The notes under the pieces were generated by a model. The model worked only from the letters and a program-made list of their open reading frames with translations. It was not told the DNA's origin and searched no databases. The translations under genes were made by a program, and so were the position numbers. A stretch of 64,000 nt of DNA from Dirofilaria immitis (lineage: Eukaryota > Nematoda > Chromadorea > Rhabditida > Onchocercidae), in assembly GCA_024305405.1 (NCBI GenBank), contig JAKNDB010000068.1, positions 9,161,501-9,225,500 on the forward strand, written 5' to 3'. Position 1 is the stretch's first letter; every line of letters starts with the position of its first letter. Shown piece by piece: positions 36,138-48,500 of this stretch.

Positions 36138-38618
36138 ATGAAGCTGAACGGCGACGATAAAAAAATGCTTGTTAGAGAATCCTTCGAGCATTGTCGGATG
36201 AGACAATTGTAGAAATATTCGAACAGCTTGCTTCTAGAGAAAGAGCTCGATTCTGTGCTATCAATAAACGCTTATACAACTTATTACATCCGGTTTATTA
36301 CTCTCTATTAGTGTTAATTTGGCTTGAAATAGTTTGGACCATAAAAATAGTTCTAAATTTGTAAAGCATCAAAAAGAAATGAAAATGATATAACTATTAG
36401 CTTGTCAAATAATTACATATTTCCTTAGAAACAATACTGATATTGCTGGAACTTTTACAGTGGAGTGATATAAATCGTATTACGGCGCATAAAGTAGGCA
36501 TTGTTCTTGCTTCTGATCGTTGCATACTCGAAGTACAGAACACCGGCGACACGGCTGAGAAAGGTCATTCGGTGAGTTCCACAGACATTTGCTACTATTT
36601 ATTTAATAAAGCATTTGCTCAATCTTCCTTATGTCTTACATCTAATCTCCGATAGTTTATACTTCATGTTTTATATATTAGTCGCTAAAATAGCTGCATT
36701 TTTCAATTAAAAATGCCTACTATAACAAAAGCCAATAAAGGGCTCGCCGGAAAAGATCCAATCTGAAACAGTCTTATTTAGAACATTAATAAATTAGCAA
36801 GCGCACTTCGCAGTTCTCCATTTATACAAAAGCTTGTGATCAGCAGCGTGAATCATATTCGTACAATTCCTATAGAAGCATTTAACGGTTTATCAAATCT
36901 TCGAGAACTTACTCTTCCATGTGATATTTTTGATAAGTAAGAATTCCTTCATACATTCATTTGTAATCAAATCACTGCAAAATATTACTTCATATTATAT
37001 ACTACTTTAAACAAATCACTCAAATTATGAATCATTTCACTGTCATTATTATTCTTGTCAACCGCTGAAATGTTGAAATGTCGCTTTGTCTACTTAGCGG
37101 TCAGATTGCTGATGTTTCGGATCACCACAACAAAGATGTAGCATCTTCTCTTTACTTCAAGTTAACGTACTTCCCTATACTTCGATATCGTAAAATTTGT
37201 TACGATTTCTATTCCATCATCAAATTTTCAAATCGGATTATGCGAAGAACAATGTTATAATAGCAATTTCATATTAATATTTATTTGACTAGTTCTTCAT
37301 TTGCAGAGAATCGAACTTGCATGACGAAATCAAAGCAATATTTTCTATCAAGAGATTACTCATATTGCGCATTTTAAAACGGTTTGATACTCCACGCAAA
37401 GCAATGAATATATTGCATGCAGAACATATACAAAAATTGCAATCAAATGATATCAAAATGTTAAAATTACAGGTTACAAAAATTAGATCTTAAAAATCCT
37501 TATGGAAAAGAAATTTTTGCTTATTATTTTGATAGATAAAAGGAAGAAAAGTCTCATAAATGATAACTTATTGATAAAATATGAAAGTAAAATTGATGCA
37601 AGTTGCAAAACGTTTTAATATTATTGCGACAAATAAAATATGAAATTGATTTGTAATGGAAATTAGCCGTCAATAGCTATAGCTTTACAGGGTGTATCAT
37701 TGACAGCGCTAGCTATGGAAATGATATCCAACAAATATTCAAATTCATTGAAATATTTATGCCTTATGGGTTCCCTGGTACATACACCTGACGGTGGTAT
37801 CTACTTGAAAGCATTGTGTAAGTTAGAGATTTTTTTTTAAAGTAATGTATGTAAGTTATTAAATTGATAAGAGAAGAGAAGCAAGATCGATCAACACTGT
37901 ATAATCAGCGTCAGTTATCAATGTAAGATAAATAATACAATTGTAGTACTTTTAAAATTTTAATGATCCATTAGTTAATAAATATTGCATGTAACTAATC
38001 AAATTATGCGCGGATAATTAGAGTTATTCACCAGTATTTAAATTTAAGGCAATTTGAGATGCTTGAGCAAACTAACATTACCACCATCACTTTTATCACT
38101 GAGCAGTAAACCACTGTATCGCGAATGTCGAATGTTGCAACAACTCACCGTCAAATATCTCTGCGTGTGTGTTTATGAATCAGAAGTAGTTGAGACACGG
38201 TATTTTATCAAGAAATTGTTGCCACTTACGTTGAAGGAATTATGTTTACACGACCCAACTCATATGGTAGCTAGAGATTTGAAAACGATGAATTTCGCAA
38301 GCTACATTTCAAAGTAAATGTTTCCCAACTTATCAGCATTGGCTTTTGCTCCCTGTTGTGCAAGAATATAAACAGTGAATTGTATTAGTTGAAGAAAAAA
38401 TAATTAAAATCCGATTCACAACTATAATTTGCAAAGGCTATTTAGATTTTGAAATTTCCAAGCAGGTAACATTCTGTAAACGGGTAGATTCACTGTATCA
38501 ACAGGAATGGATGCATGGCCATTGTGAATTATTGTCGCATATGGTTTGGGTACAACCATATAAACATTTCAACACTGAATACCCACATCCGGTAATTAAT
38601 TCTATAGTTAATTCTTGA
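36138..38618 (+). CDS. F-box / leucine-rich-repeat-like protein, about 378 aa
   Basis: Exons on the plus strand: 36138-36310, 36461-36571, 36782-36936, 37307-37472, 37707-37817, 38049-38313, 38466-38618. Exon 1 holds an F-box-like motif (LSDETIVEIFEQLASRERAR, then FCAINKRLYNLL). Later exons carry leucine-rich segments spaced as in degenerate LRRs (IPIEAFNGLSNLRELTLPC; NSLKYLCLMGS; NLRCLSKLTLPPSLLSL; LPLTLKELCLHD). F-box proteins link substrates to SKP1-CUL1 ubiquitin ligases, and the LRRs usually bind the substrate; nematodes have many such genes, often species-specific. Most splice phases agree, but full length needs one extra base at three points: near 36183, at the start of exon 5 (about 37707), and at the end of exon 6 (38313). 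With these it closes at 379 codons; without them it is a pseudogene. Part of exon 4 to exon 5 forms the right arm of an inverted repeat. Confidence 0.65.
37421..37718 (+). repeat. Inverted repeat, right arm (298 bp)
   Basis: Contains the last 52 bases of exon 4, intron 4 and the first 12 bases of exon 5 of the F-box/LRR gene in sense. This is likely the original copy, because it fits the gene. The left arm at 35459-35756 is its inverted duplicate. Confidence 0.95.
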
Positions 38619-39183
38619 AAATTATCGAGTTTCGCTCCATTCACTAATGCTTATCAAGCTTATCGATTCAAGCTGATGTATTCTATATACTAAAGCATTT
38701 TTAAAATGACAATTCTAAAACTGTCGATAAATATAAATTTAATGAGACGGAAAAAAAAGTCAAGAATTTTGACTCATTGTTTTTTACAGAGCATTGAGGA
38801 TGCAAACTTTGCTTCGTTATAATTAATTCCAATCATAGAACAAACACGGAAAAAAACAAAAGATGCTCTTTGTCTTTATCAACAAACAACTCTTTATGCG
38901 CTCTAATTCTCCCAAAATTATGAGAATGTAAAATAACAAAAAAAAAAAATTACAAAAAAATAGTTTTAGAATATGGATTAATGATCGCCGAAGAAATATT
39001 TATTTTAAGTCATTTTCGAGGATAGTTTGAAACCATGAAACTTAAAATACGGTAGATAAAAACTTTAATAGGCTAAAATACAAAAAAAAATTGAAAAAAG
39101 TACCAAAAATTTGGATTACCATTTAAAAAAAACACAGAGTTTAAAGGAAAAAGTTACACCAGGTACCTGGCTGGTGGTTTTTC
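38619..39183. other. Intergenic, no gene
   Basis: AT-rich with several long A runs (e.g. near 38937-38958). Nothing recognised. Confidence 0.5.
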
Positions 39184-40429
39184 ATGAGCGAAAACGTGAA
39201 CACGGCTGAGGAAACCACAGAAATTACAGCAACCGATGAATCACCAATCCCCAACCACAAAATGTTGCCCAAGTTCAATTACCACCAAATGAGGATCCCG
39301 GTGAAATGATGATGGCTACTATCGCAAGTAAGCAATATCCGTCAAATAAAACAGTGTTAAGAAAACATTTATTCATAAGAAAGATTAGACTTTGGAGAAT
39401 CTATTCCTAATTTAAATTAAGAAAATTAGATTGATTTCAAAATCGAAAGCAAGAAAACAGTAGCAAAAGAAACTTATACATGTAAAGATGAAAGATGAAT
39501 GACGATCGAAAACGCTTCATCTTAGCAAATTTAATTGAAGTTTGATTATCTTGACAGCAATTAATATACCTATTACTTTAAGAACATTTCCGTATAACAT
39601 ATTCCTTAGTAAATTATATCGATGGAAATTCCACGTTTTCAAATGCTTCTTACACAGGATTTTTCGAACGAATGATTGATGATCAGTTGAACGCAGAATT
39701 CGGTCGTGGCAGCACCCCTATCGACATAGCCGTACTTGAAAATCCTAGCAGTAATATAGTGACACCCAACACCGCTAGTCAATTGTCGATACCATCTAAT
39801 CAAATTGGTATTTTTTGTACAATAATTTCGTACAATAATTTCGGAGTTTTCAGTTTTATAATTCCGGAATTTTAATATGATATAGAAATTCATTGTCGTT
39901 ATCATAGTTCTAGCGATTCATTTTTAGACACTCATCCGGAACACATCACTGACCGATCGCACCGAAGTTACGTGGTAATATCAAGAAATGGAAGAGAAAA
40001 TCTAAATCAGTCTCGCAGAAGAATATCCTCACAAGCAAGTGCTCAATCCATTCCATCAACACAAATAGCTTCGTCTGCAGAATCACACCAAGAAACATCA
40101 TCTGTGTGAGTCTTAATTGAAAACGTGGAATTTCCATCAACATAATTTACAGCTAGTTTATTATTAAAATTGAGTAAATTTAATTCTTCCAATTTTCCTT
40201 AAAACTCGTGAACACCGTCGGATTACGGCCACCATTTTCATAAATGATTTATAGATCCATTTTCAGAACTGCGGAATCATCAGATTCAGAAGATTCGGAA
40301 GAACGAACGAATCGGGATAGTGAAAATAATGAAGCTCATTGTGGATCAACAACATCAACGAGAACGACGGTAACATCAAATGCAACATCAACAGCAAGAC
40401 CGATACAAAGAAATACAAGACAAACTTGA
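39184..40429 (+). CDS. Unrecognised acidic/serine-rich protein, about 211 aa
   Basis: Four exons, 39184-39327, 39658-39807, 39928-40105 and 40267-40429. Exons 2-4 join with consistent phases; exon 1 needs one extra base near 39246 (CACCAATCC), after which its own end phase also fits exon 2 and the gene closes at 212 codons. The N-terminus is Thr/Glu-rich (MSENVNTAEETTEITATDES). A more ordered segment spans the exon 1/2 junction (MMMATIARFFERMIDDQLNA, then EFGRGSTPIDIAVLENPSS). The C-terminal half is Ser/Thr/Gln-rich and probably disordered, with an acidic patch (ESSDSEDSEER) and a basic end (RPIQRNTRQT). No signal peptide, membrane span or known domain. The IARFFERMIDDQLNAEFGRG segment is the best handle for a family search. 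I do not recognise the gene and infer no function. Confidence 0.6.
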
Positions 40430-41798
40430 CTTTAATATTAAAAAAGATGGATCAAGGTATTTGAAATGTTGCTGTTTTGCTGTTCAAAATTAATATAAAA
40501 ATAAATCAGATCCACCTTGTACATTTCGCAGGATTTAGTTAATGAATGAATAAAATGAAATCAATTCACGATCATCACTTTTGATCTTTTAGAGTAGATT
40601 TATTAAATAAGTAGAAAATGTCTCCCCACGTTCCAAAACACTTCAGACTTCTAACTGAAAACGATGACCTTGTCATCAGTTCATCTAATCACTTTAAGTA
40701 TGGGACCTCAATTTATCACATATTTATTGGAACTGATTAAAAATGAGAAAACAAAAACCATAAGCGGACATAATAGCATCATTTCCTTTATACATACCCA
40801 AAAATTAGGGAGCTCAAAAAATCGCATCAAATAAAAATGTAGAACAAAAAAAGAATGAAATAAGCCTGTATATGTAGTGTCTTGAAGCATGGATGTGAAA
40901 TATAGCAGCGATTTTATTGGCTTAAAACTTGACTTCTTGGTCCTTGATGAATGATATTCAAGAAATGGCAAAGACAGACATCAACTGTAAAATTTATAAA
41001 TTCTGTTTCTCCTTCCCTACCTCAATTTTCACCTGTTCTTTCAAGATGTTCATGATTGGACTAAAAATGTTGGAATCTTAAGTATGGCTGTTTCCTCTCA
41101 AACATTATAAGATCTTTTTCCCACCGAATTCCTTAAATTAAACATATTCAATGCAAAAAAGATAAAAATTTTCAAAATTCTAGGACTTGTTAAAATTGAA
41201 GTCTTGTTCAAACAAAAAAATATGTAAAAGCAATAATTGAGAACAATTAACAGGAAGATCATCACAAAGCACATAATAAGCAAAAGAAATCAAGTTCGGT
41301 AACAAAATGTTATTATAACTGACATGTATTAATCTAAGCCATTTGACCAGAAAACGATGGCATCGAACGCATTGATGGTATTGGACTGCTAGAAACATGT
41401 AGAGGACTGTGACCATCACTACTGAAGCTCTCTTTATTGAAGAAAAATCGGAAACTGCAATTATAGATTTTATAATTTCTACTAACTCCGTATATCGTTC
41501 ATGGATTACCATGAAAACATAAGAATTTAGCTTATTTATTTTAATATATCTAATCCCAAATTTTTAATGAATAACTTGCATACTATTTGATTTATTACAG
41601 AATTCTCAAGAATTGGAATACATAAATTCTACACTCGACCAATACCATCAAAAATATTTGTCAGTTAGACCGTGTACGCAAACTTTTATGACATTATATA
41701 GAATGATCCGAAATTAAAGTTTCAAAATACCTTTCTGATAACTTCCATGAGATTCTTTAATAATCGGCAGATTTTCAAGACTTCATATTAACTAGTCT
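40430..41798. other. Intergenic, no supported gene
   Basis: Minus-strand open stretches (40708-40971, 41098-41283, 41180-41512) are hydrophobic or low-complexity and overlap each other; none has a recognisable motif. Several donor/acceptor-like words are present but no exon was accepted. Confidence 0.45.
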
Positions 41799-42050
41799 TT
41801 ATCGTCCTTCCAGAGTGCAAGCTGCATATGGAACAATTGAAAAACACATATTATTTCTTTTGTAATTTTTTATAAAGTAAAGCATACAACTTTCGCACGC
41901 CGCTTTCTTTTCGTTCGTATTTCCACGGATATAATTTCTCTTCTGGCTCTCTGTTAATTGGTCCATAAACAACACACTCTCCTGATTGAACAGATCTGAA
42001 ATTACACTGATGATGATTGCAAAATAAATTAACGTGATTAATGTCTCCAT
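41799..42050 (-). CDS. Possible small secreted protein, or an extra exon of the RILP-like gene
   Basis: An 83-codon frame starts METLITLIYFAIIISVISDL, a plausible signal peptide, followed by a charged segment (DQLTESQKRNYIRGNTNEKK) and four cysteines. However, a good acceptor (GTAATTTCAG) lies inside it at about 42004, and a donor (AGTT/GTATGC) follows, so the middle part could instead be an exon (LFNQESVLFMDQLTESQ...) belonging to a neighbouring minus-strand transcript. I cannot decide between these, and chance is also possible. Confidence 0.25.
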   Translation of the reverse strand: METLITLIYFAIIISVISDLFNQESVLFMDQLTESQKRNYIRGNTNEKKAACESCMLYFIKNYKRNNMCFSIVPYAACTLEGR

Positions 42051-42171
42051 AACTTCAATAATGAGGAATTATGCTTCGTTGGAAAAATGACTGCAATTAT
42101 AGAATGACGTGAAAATATTTTTCAACTAAATTAATAGGAATTTTTTTCATTGAACAAAAACTCTTCAAGCA

Positions 42172-45100
42172 TTAAAAATGCCTGTCGAACTCTCTGCTGG
42201 AATCACTTGTAACAGATTCTCGTCTGCGTGATGGCCGCAACTGTTCGAGCTCTTCTTCTAATTCCAAAACTTTGCCTTTCAGCAAATTTTTTTCTTGTAG
42301 TACTTCACGTAATTCCGATAAGGTGAATCTAGGAGCATTATCACTGTCATCCTGAAAAATTTTATTGGAAGAAACAACTTATGTAGAAGAAAGTACCTGA
42401 AGAATCAAGAATTTAAGATAAATCCAGGTTTCCTATCTCAGAAAAAACAAAGAAGCGTAAAGTCACAGTAAAGCACTAAACAATATTTTTGTAAAGAGCC
42501 AATCACTTGCTATGTACAAAGGTAAATGATTAGTCTTAAAGAGAATTGCTCAAGAAAGAATAGAATCAGAATAACCTGACACGAAGAAAAATTACACCTT
42601 CAATTAGATAAAAATACCATTTGACATTGCTGCAAATCTTTACATTGTCGAGTAGCGTCTCTGAATAATTTCGTTAATTTAATATTTGCTTCTTCAGTTA
42701 ATTGCAATCTTTTAATAATTTCACTTTTTTCTTCCACCAACATTCGTCCTTGTTTCTGCAACGAGGCATTCTTCCGCAAAAGCTCTTCATTTTGGCGAAT
42801 TAGTTTCTCAACACTGTTGTGTAACTGGAAAATAGTAGGCTCAGTATGGAATGTGTGAGCATAGAAAAGTGGCAAAAAGACTTTACATGGTGATAAAAAA
42901 CATAATAGAAGCTATTGATACTTCTTGATTTTTAAAAAAGTGGTGCATTAAAATAAAACATCAATTATTTCAGCAACATTAAAAGTTACACGAACATATC
43001 TTCAATTGGATGTTTAATTAACAAATGAAAATAGAAATCAGGCAGATGTTAAAGAACTAAAAAAATCTTTGAAAAATTTAAATGGAAATTTTGAGATTCT
43101 TGTTACTAAATGATGTGAGATACTGGCTATTCATTTCTCCTATTTATAAATGATACCACTGAAAAGTAACTTACATTTTCTACTTCACAACTATAAGTAT
43201 TGATATCTTTTGTAATTCTTTTATTTGCTCTTTTGTTTAGTAGAGAGCTCTCGTAGTTCCAGCAACATTTTTAAATCTTCATCGCGAGTTGCTGAAATGA
43301 ACAAACTTAAAATTTCGTGATCTTCGAAAAAATTATAAAGTAGTGAAAATTTAATGGAACCTGAACTTTTCACTTTCACTTTTATTAATAAAACGCTACT
43401 TATTAATAAAACTGATAAAAAGGAAATAAAACATGAAAATAATTATTAGAATGAGCCATGGAGAATAAATTTTTGATACTGGTTTTTTAAATCGAGTATT
43501 CGTCACTTTCTAAATGCAAAAGGTGAAAAATGATTTTCTACTATGAAAAGGATACGGAGAGCTAAATATGAAATAAACAACACATTCTATTATATCTTCA
43601 CCATTAAACTATTCTTCACAGTCGGTAAGATATTCTTTATAATAAAAAATTTTTCGTGTAAAATTCAAATTATGAAAAAATAATACTCATGGAAGTAAGA
43701 GTTGAAGCTGCATCTCCTGTTGCTGAAGATAAATGCTTGTTTTCCAGCTGTAAATTTTTTACCATCGACCATAAATCATCGATTTCTTTTCGATAATTCT
43801 CTTCCACTGCTTCTAATTCCTGTAACTTTTGAATTACATTCATCATTCATGACACAGCATATATGAAAACAGATGAATGAAATCCATCTACAATTTCTGA
43901 AGAGTCAACAGGACAATATAAAATCAAGCAGTCCCAGCAGACCAATCTAACGGTAAGAAAAACATGCAACAAATCAAAATTAAGAACATGATTCACAATT
44001 CATTGGTCTCCTGTAACTATCAATGTAACAATGAAAAAGAAACTGATGAGAAGGAACAGGGCGCTCATATTTAGGTCTGATAAATTTAATAAAAAAATGT
44101 TGGTGTAAGATAAAACAATGGATAATGATTGAAAAAAATAGACACTATCTGTGCTAGTATTATTCCACAAAAAGAAACAGCGGCTAATTTAAAATTTATC
44201 TTATATAAATTACAATAAGGTTTCTATTATTGCATATTTCAAATTAAATTTAACACTTATTTCGCATGTCATCTTGTATAGTTTAAAAGATAATATCATT
44301 GATACTATGGATGGGATCTAAGATTCTTAAATAAATTAAACAGATTGTAAAAATGAATCGAAATAAAGTTAAATTACTGTTGAAAATAAAATCACCAATT
44401 CAAATTTGATTCGGTCTTGCTGCTTTACTTGTTTTTCGTTCTCCAACCTTTCAACTGTTTTCTTTAACATTAAAATTTCTTCATTCTCTTTTTCGTTATG
44501 ATTGGCAAATGATTCGAGAGTTTCAAGTGCCGAAATTACCTGCGATAAAACAAAAGTTACATTAACTGGGATAAAAGAACTTTGGAATACTAAAGTAATC
44601 AGTGAAATAGATTAGCACTTATGACATTGAACAAGATTTCTAAAATGAAAGCTATTTTGATCTACAAATTTATGATACAAATAGTTATCTCGAGTTACTA
44701 GTTATACGGTGAAATACCATATGTAATGGTTTGACGAGTCACAAATTTTGCATAACTAAATTTAGACTAAAAATTATGTAGGTGAAAAAAATAAATACTT
44801 GAATGATATACATACATCTTTATTTTATTTCTCATCCCATCTTCTTGATTTTTTCAACAAATGGAACTTTTTAAATAAAAAGAATGATAAATTTGAGAAA
44901 TGAATTGATACACTATTGAGAAGTGATAATAATGAGTATCAAAACTGGAGCAATTTATAAGCTTATAAAAGCCATTTTATCCAATTAAATAATTTTCCAA
45001 AGAGAAAATCGTAATCTTAGATTTCAAAATTCCTTTCTATCGCCACAAAGCATACAAGCTCCTATTTATGACAGCGACTTATACACTCTATGATGATGAA

Positions 45101-45548
45101 AAAAGGCCTTCCAAAATTCATATATACATTGAAAATCATCCTTATTCTATTCATTTGCAATTTCAAAGATTTTAAAAATTCAAGACTTTAAAATCGAATT
45201 CTAATTGGAACTAGTAATCCTATTATTTCTTAAAAGAGATGATATCAAAAATGACTATATTTCTATTTAAAACTAATTAGCTATAAACATGCAAACAAAG
45301 AAAGATGATTCAATCAGTGTTTCATCAAAATATATAAAATCGTTATGTAGTTGTCCATATGGTTTAAATTAAAAGAGACATAGACTAAATTCAAAACTTA
45401 CTTTAGGCATAATTTGTCGCACGCTGTCATTACCAAATTCATCAATGATTCGTTCAAAATCTTTACCGATTGAAGCAGCCAGGTCGTAAACATCAACAAC
45501 AGTAATATGTCTTGAGGGACTATCAGCTGGAGACCGTACATTAGCCAT
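42172..45548 (-). CDS. rilp-1: RILP-like Rab effector (rilp-1)
   Basis: Six exons: 45402-45548, 44396-44539, 43687-43819, 43175-43291, 42618-42824, 42172-42351. Exon 1 gives the RH1 domain (VVDVYDLAASIGKDFERIID, ending VRQIMPK), which in RILP/JIP family proteins contacts dynein light intermediate chain or related partners. The middle exons are continuous coiled coil (e.g. LRKNASLQKQGRMLVEEKSE). The last exon gives the RH2 motif (APRFTLSELREVLQEKN), which in RILPL proteins binds phosphorylated Rab8/Rab10. The tail is Ser/Arg-rich and ends FDRHF. The frame is open in all exons except exon 4, where two single missing bases (near 43229 and 43207) are needed to read through TKQKEQIKELQK into the donor; with both the gene closes at 310 codons, similar to RILPL proteins. 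I chose the ATG at 45548 because the upstream in-frame extension lacks another ATG and an acceptor-like CTCCAAAAG lies just upstream. Confidence 0.88.
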
Positions 45549-48500
45549 CCTTGTAATACTTGTCACCACCACCTTATCTTTTGGAGGGATAGAAAAATAA
45601 AATCAGCAGTGATAAAAGAAATTTGCGCCGCACAAATCGATTCTATTGGAGAAAGTTATATAAGCCTATATTTAATGAGTGGGATGAATAAAAAGCAAAA
45701 TCAAATGCTAAAAGTTTTTTTCAAGACGTTATTTATGTATTTGTTTTCAAATGTATTGTTAACTGAAACGATGAAATAATTTAATAAGACTTTTCTTCAT
45801 ACAAGATTCAACCTCATCGTCAAAATTTATCGGAATCTAATGGACTGAAGAATATAACGACCACAAACAAAGTCTTTCGAGTCATTTCATATTGGAAAAA
45901 CTCGCAATCAAGAACTCTGTTTTTCTTCTTTGCTGGCTAGAGTAGTTTTCCAAGGAAATTACATTATTTTACTATTTATTTACTTCAGGCCATTTGTACA
46001 TGACTGTGTCATCAGCTACGTAATAAGAAAAATAATGAAATGAAAATATCTTAAAACTGAGTTGACTTGAAACACAAGTGAAACTTAATTAATGAAATAT
46101 TGAATGAACAGTTAAGTGATTGCATACTGAAACCTTGCGACATATAAATAAGGGCACGTATTTTAATTCATAGAGTAAAAAAGTAAACAGTTTCGGAATA
46201 ACTCATAGAAACTACATAAACTTCTACGAAAGGCGATACATAAAAATCTTCACGAACTCTCGAGCTGAGTCTCGAATCTTTCAGGACTCTTTATGTTAAA
46301 TTGTTGAGAAAAAGGACTGATCTGAAACTTACTTTTTCCTAACTAGCAATAAAAATACATATCAAAAAGAAAAAGGTCAGGAAATACAGCTCCGTATTTA
46401 ATGAATTTTTGTCTAACTGAAACTATAAAAATCTCGAATCATGCTTATTGATGAACAAGGATGTATAAAATGGCTGGGAAGGATGAAAGTTGGAAAATCA
46501 AAGAGAAACAATCATGGCTAGTACATCGCCTGTTCTTTTCACTACATCCATCTCTTAACCATTTTTCTCGTAGCAAAAACGAATGGCGACCAGCAACGAA
46601 TTTGGATTGCTGAGTTTTCAAATTTATCGATTCTTCGTTCTCTTCAAAATCCTCGAAAAATATGACTCGGATAGGCAGATGCGCCTCATCCATAGCACAT
46701 GTTTCGACCAAAGATTTCATGTAGCTAAATCCCAGCTGCTGAATACACATGAAAAAATCAATCTTTATTTATTGATATTTAACGTATCCGATTACTAAAA
46801 ATTTTACTTCAGCATATAATGACATTACGACTTCTCAGCAAAGCATTATTACATCAATCTTTAGTTGCATATGATTCAATGTCATTCTAGATTTCGAGCA
46901 TACTACTTATAGATAATAAAACGATACTGTCAAAAATACAGCTTTTGAAAGATCTTCTATCCTAAAATAATTCAAAAGAACATATTCTAGTATTCGTTAG
47001 ATAAGTTCAACATTAAAACAATTAGGGAACAGTTTCCGTAATTCTCTAATTTAGACCAATCAATCTCTATAGACCAATATGCAGTTACGTCTTTCTGACT
47101 TATCTTGAAATATATTTTTTTCATAGAATTTATTAAATGTGAATTCTTGAAAATTAGTATTAATTTCATACGACAAAAATTTGTAACAAACCTCAAATAT
47201 TTGTGTATTTTATTCAGAGTTTTTTACTGAGTAATCACAAGAAGAAAAAGCATAAATTTAATGTCATATTTCACCGCTCACTATCTTAGGACATATTTTT
47301 ACCATAAAAATCACAAATAAAATCATCAAAATTATTTCATATAAACTTAAATTTCCAAGCAAACAGTAATCTGTCATGATATTCGATCATACGATACGTA
47401 GTACGAATGATACGTATTCTAAGTACTATCATTAATACTATCCGAAGGATCAACAATAATTTAATTCAATCAATCTCTTTGTGTTTTGCATGTTGCCGAT
47501 AACGCTCGATTGACAAAACCATTGACAATCAAAAGTATTTCACTGCCTGATTTGAAAAATGGAAATAGAATCAATACGAGCTTCTCACTTGAAATAACAA
47601 ATAGCATGATGAATGAGAGACATGAGGATGAAATATGAATATAAAGACTTCGCAATAAATTTTAAAATTTAAATTAAGCAAAGAAAAAGGCAATTTCAGA
47701 ACAATAGCTAATTAAAAATCCGACGATTTCATGGCATACACTGTAGATTTATGATGATAATCTATTAGAGAGAGGAAGAGAGAGAGAGAGCAGAAAGAGA
47801 GAGAGAAAGAAAGAGAGACTATTCCAATGGAAATTTTACGGCCTCCTCGCTAAACAAAAGTGAGAAGGAAATGGTCATAAGCAAAGCGTCATTATGACCC
47901 TAAACACATTCCTCCAAAATATTTAGTGTTATCCAATCGAGCATGTTGGAAAAAGCAAAATATGTTGAGAAATAAATGTGTCGAAATAACCAAGATTTAT
48001 TTATATTGTATAAATATTTTGGAAATAATGAGTTCGTAATCTAAAATTGTCTTTTCCATATTCTCAAAAATAATAAATCATTCTTATCTGTTAAACTTCA
48101 TAACCATCTCTTAATTATCAACCTTGTAAAACTATTAATCTTGTAGTCAAGTAAATTGTCCAAATCAAGTAAACATCTTCTAACTACCAATCTCACAGTT
48201 AACCAAAGTGTTAAACAATAGCTTATTTTTGATTGTATTTCGATTGTGCAAACGATATTTCTTTATTGTATTACGTATGGTGGTAGGCTGTAAAATAAAT
48301 TTATCATGACGAACTTTGTTACGCTACCGAATACACTACCCTTCACTTCCATTTCTTTATAAGGTGAAATCTTCCTCCACAGCTTATTCAATTTTTTGAT
48401 TAATAGAAAAATGAAAAACAGTTTTAAAATTGTCGTTAAAAGCCGAAAGTATTAATTGTATATAAGAATATCAAAAAATGAAGTGGAAGATGTTAGCAAA

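Noticed and set aside
37421..37450. Similarity to the U6 snRNA start (AGAACATATAC...AAAATTG)
   Set aside because: The sequence is inside a coding exon and the match ends after about 20 bases; none of the conserved U6 core follows.
41180..41512. 110-codon minus-strand frame
   Set aside because: Low similarity to anything recognised; overlaps a second random frame and has no supported splice sites.
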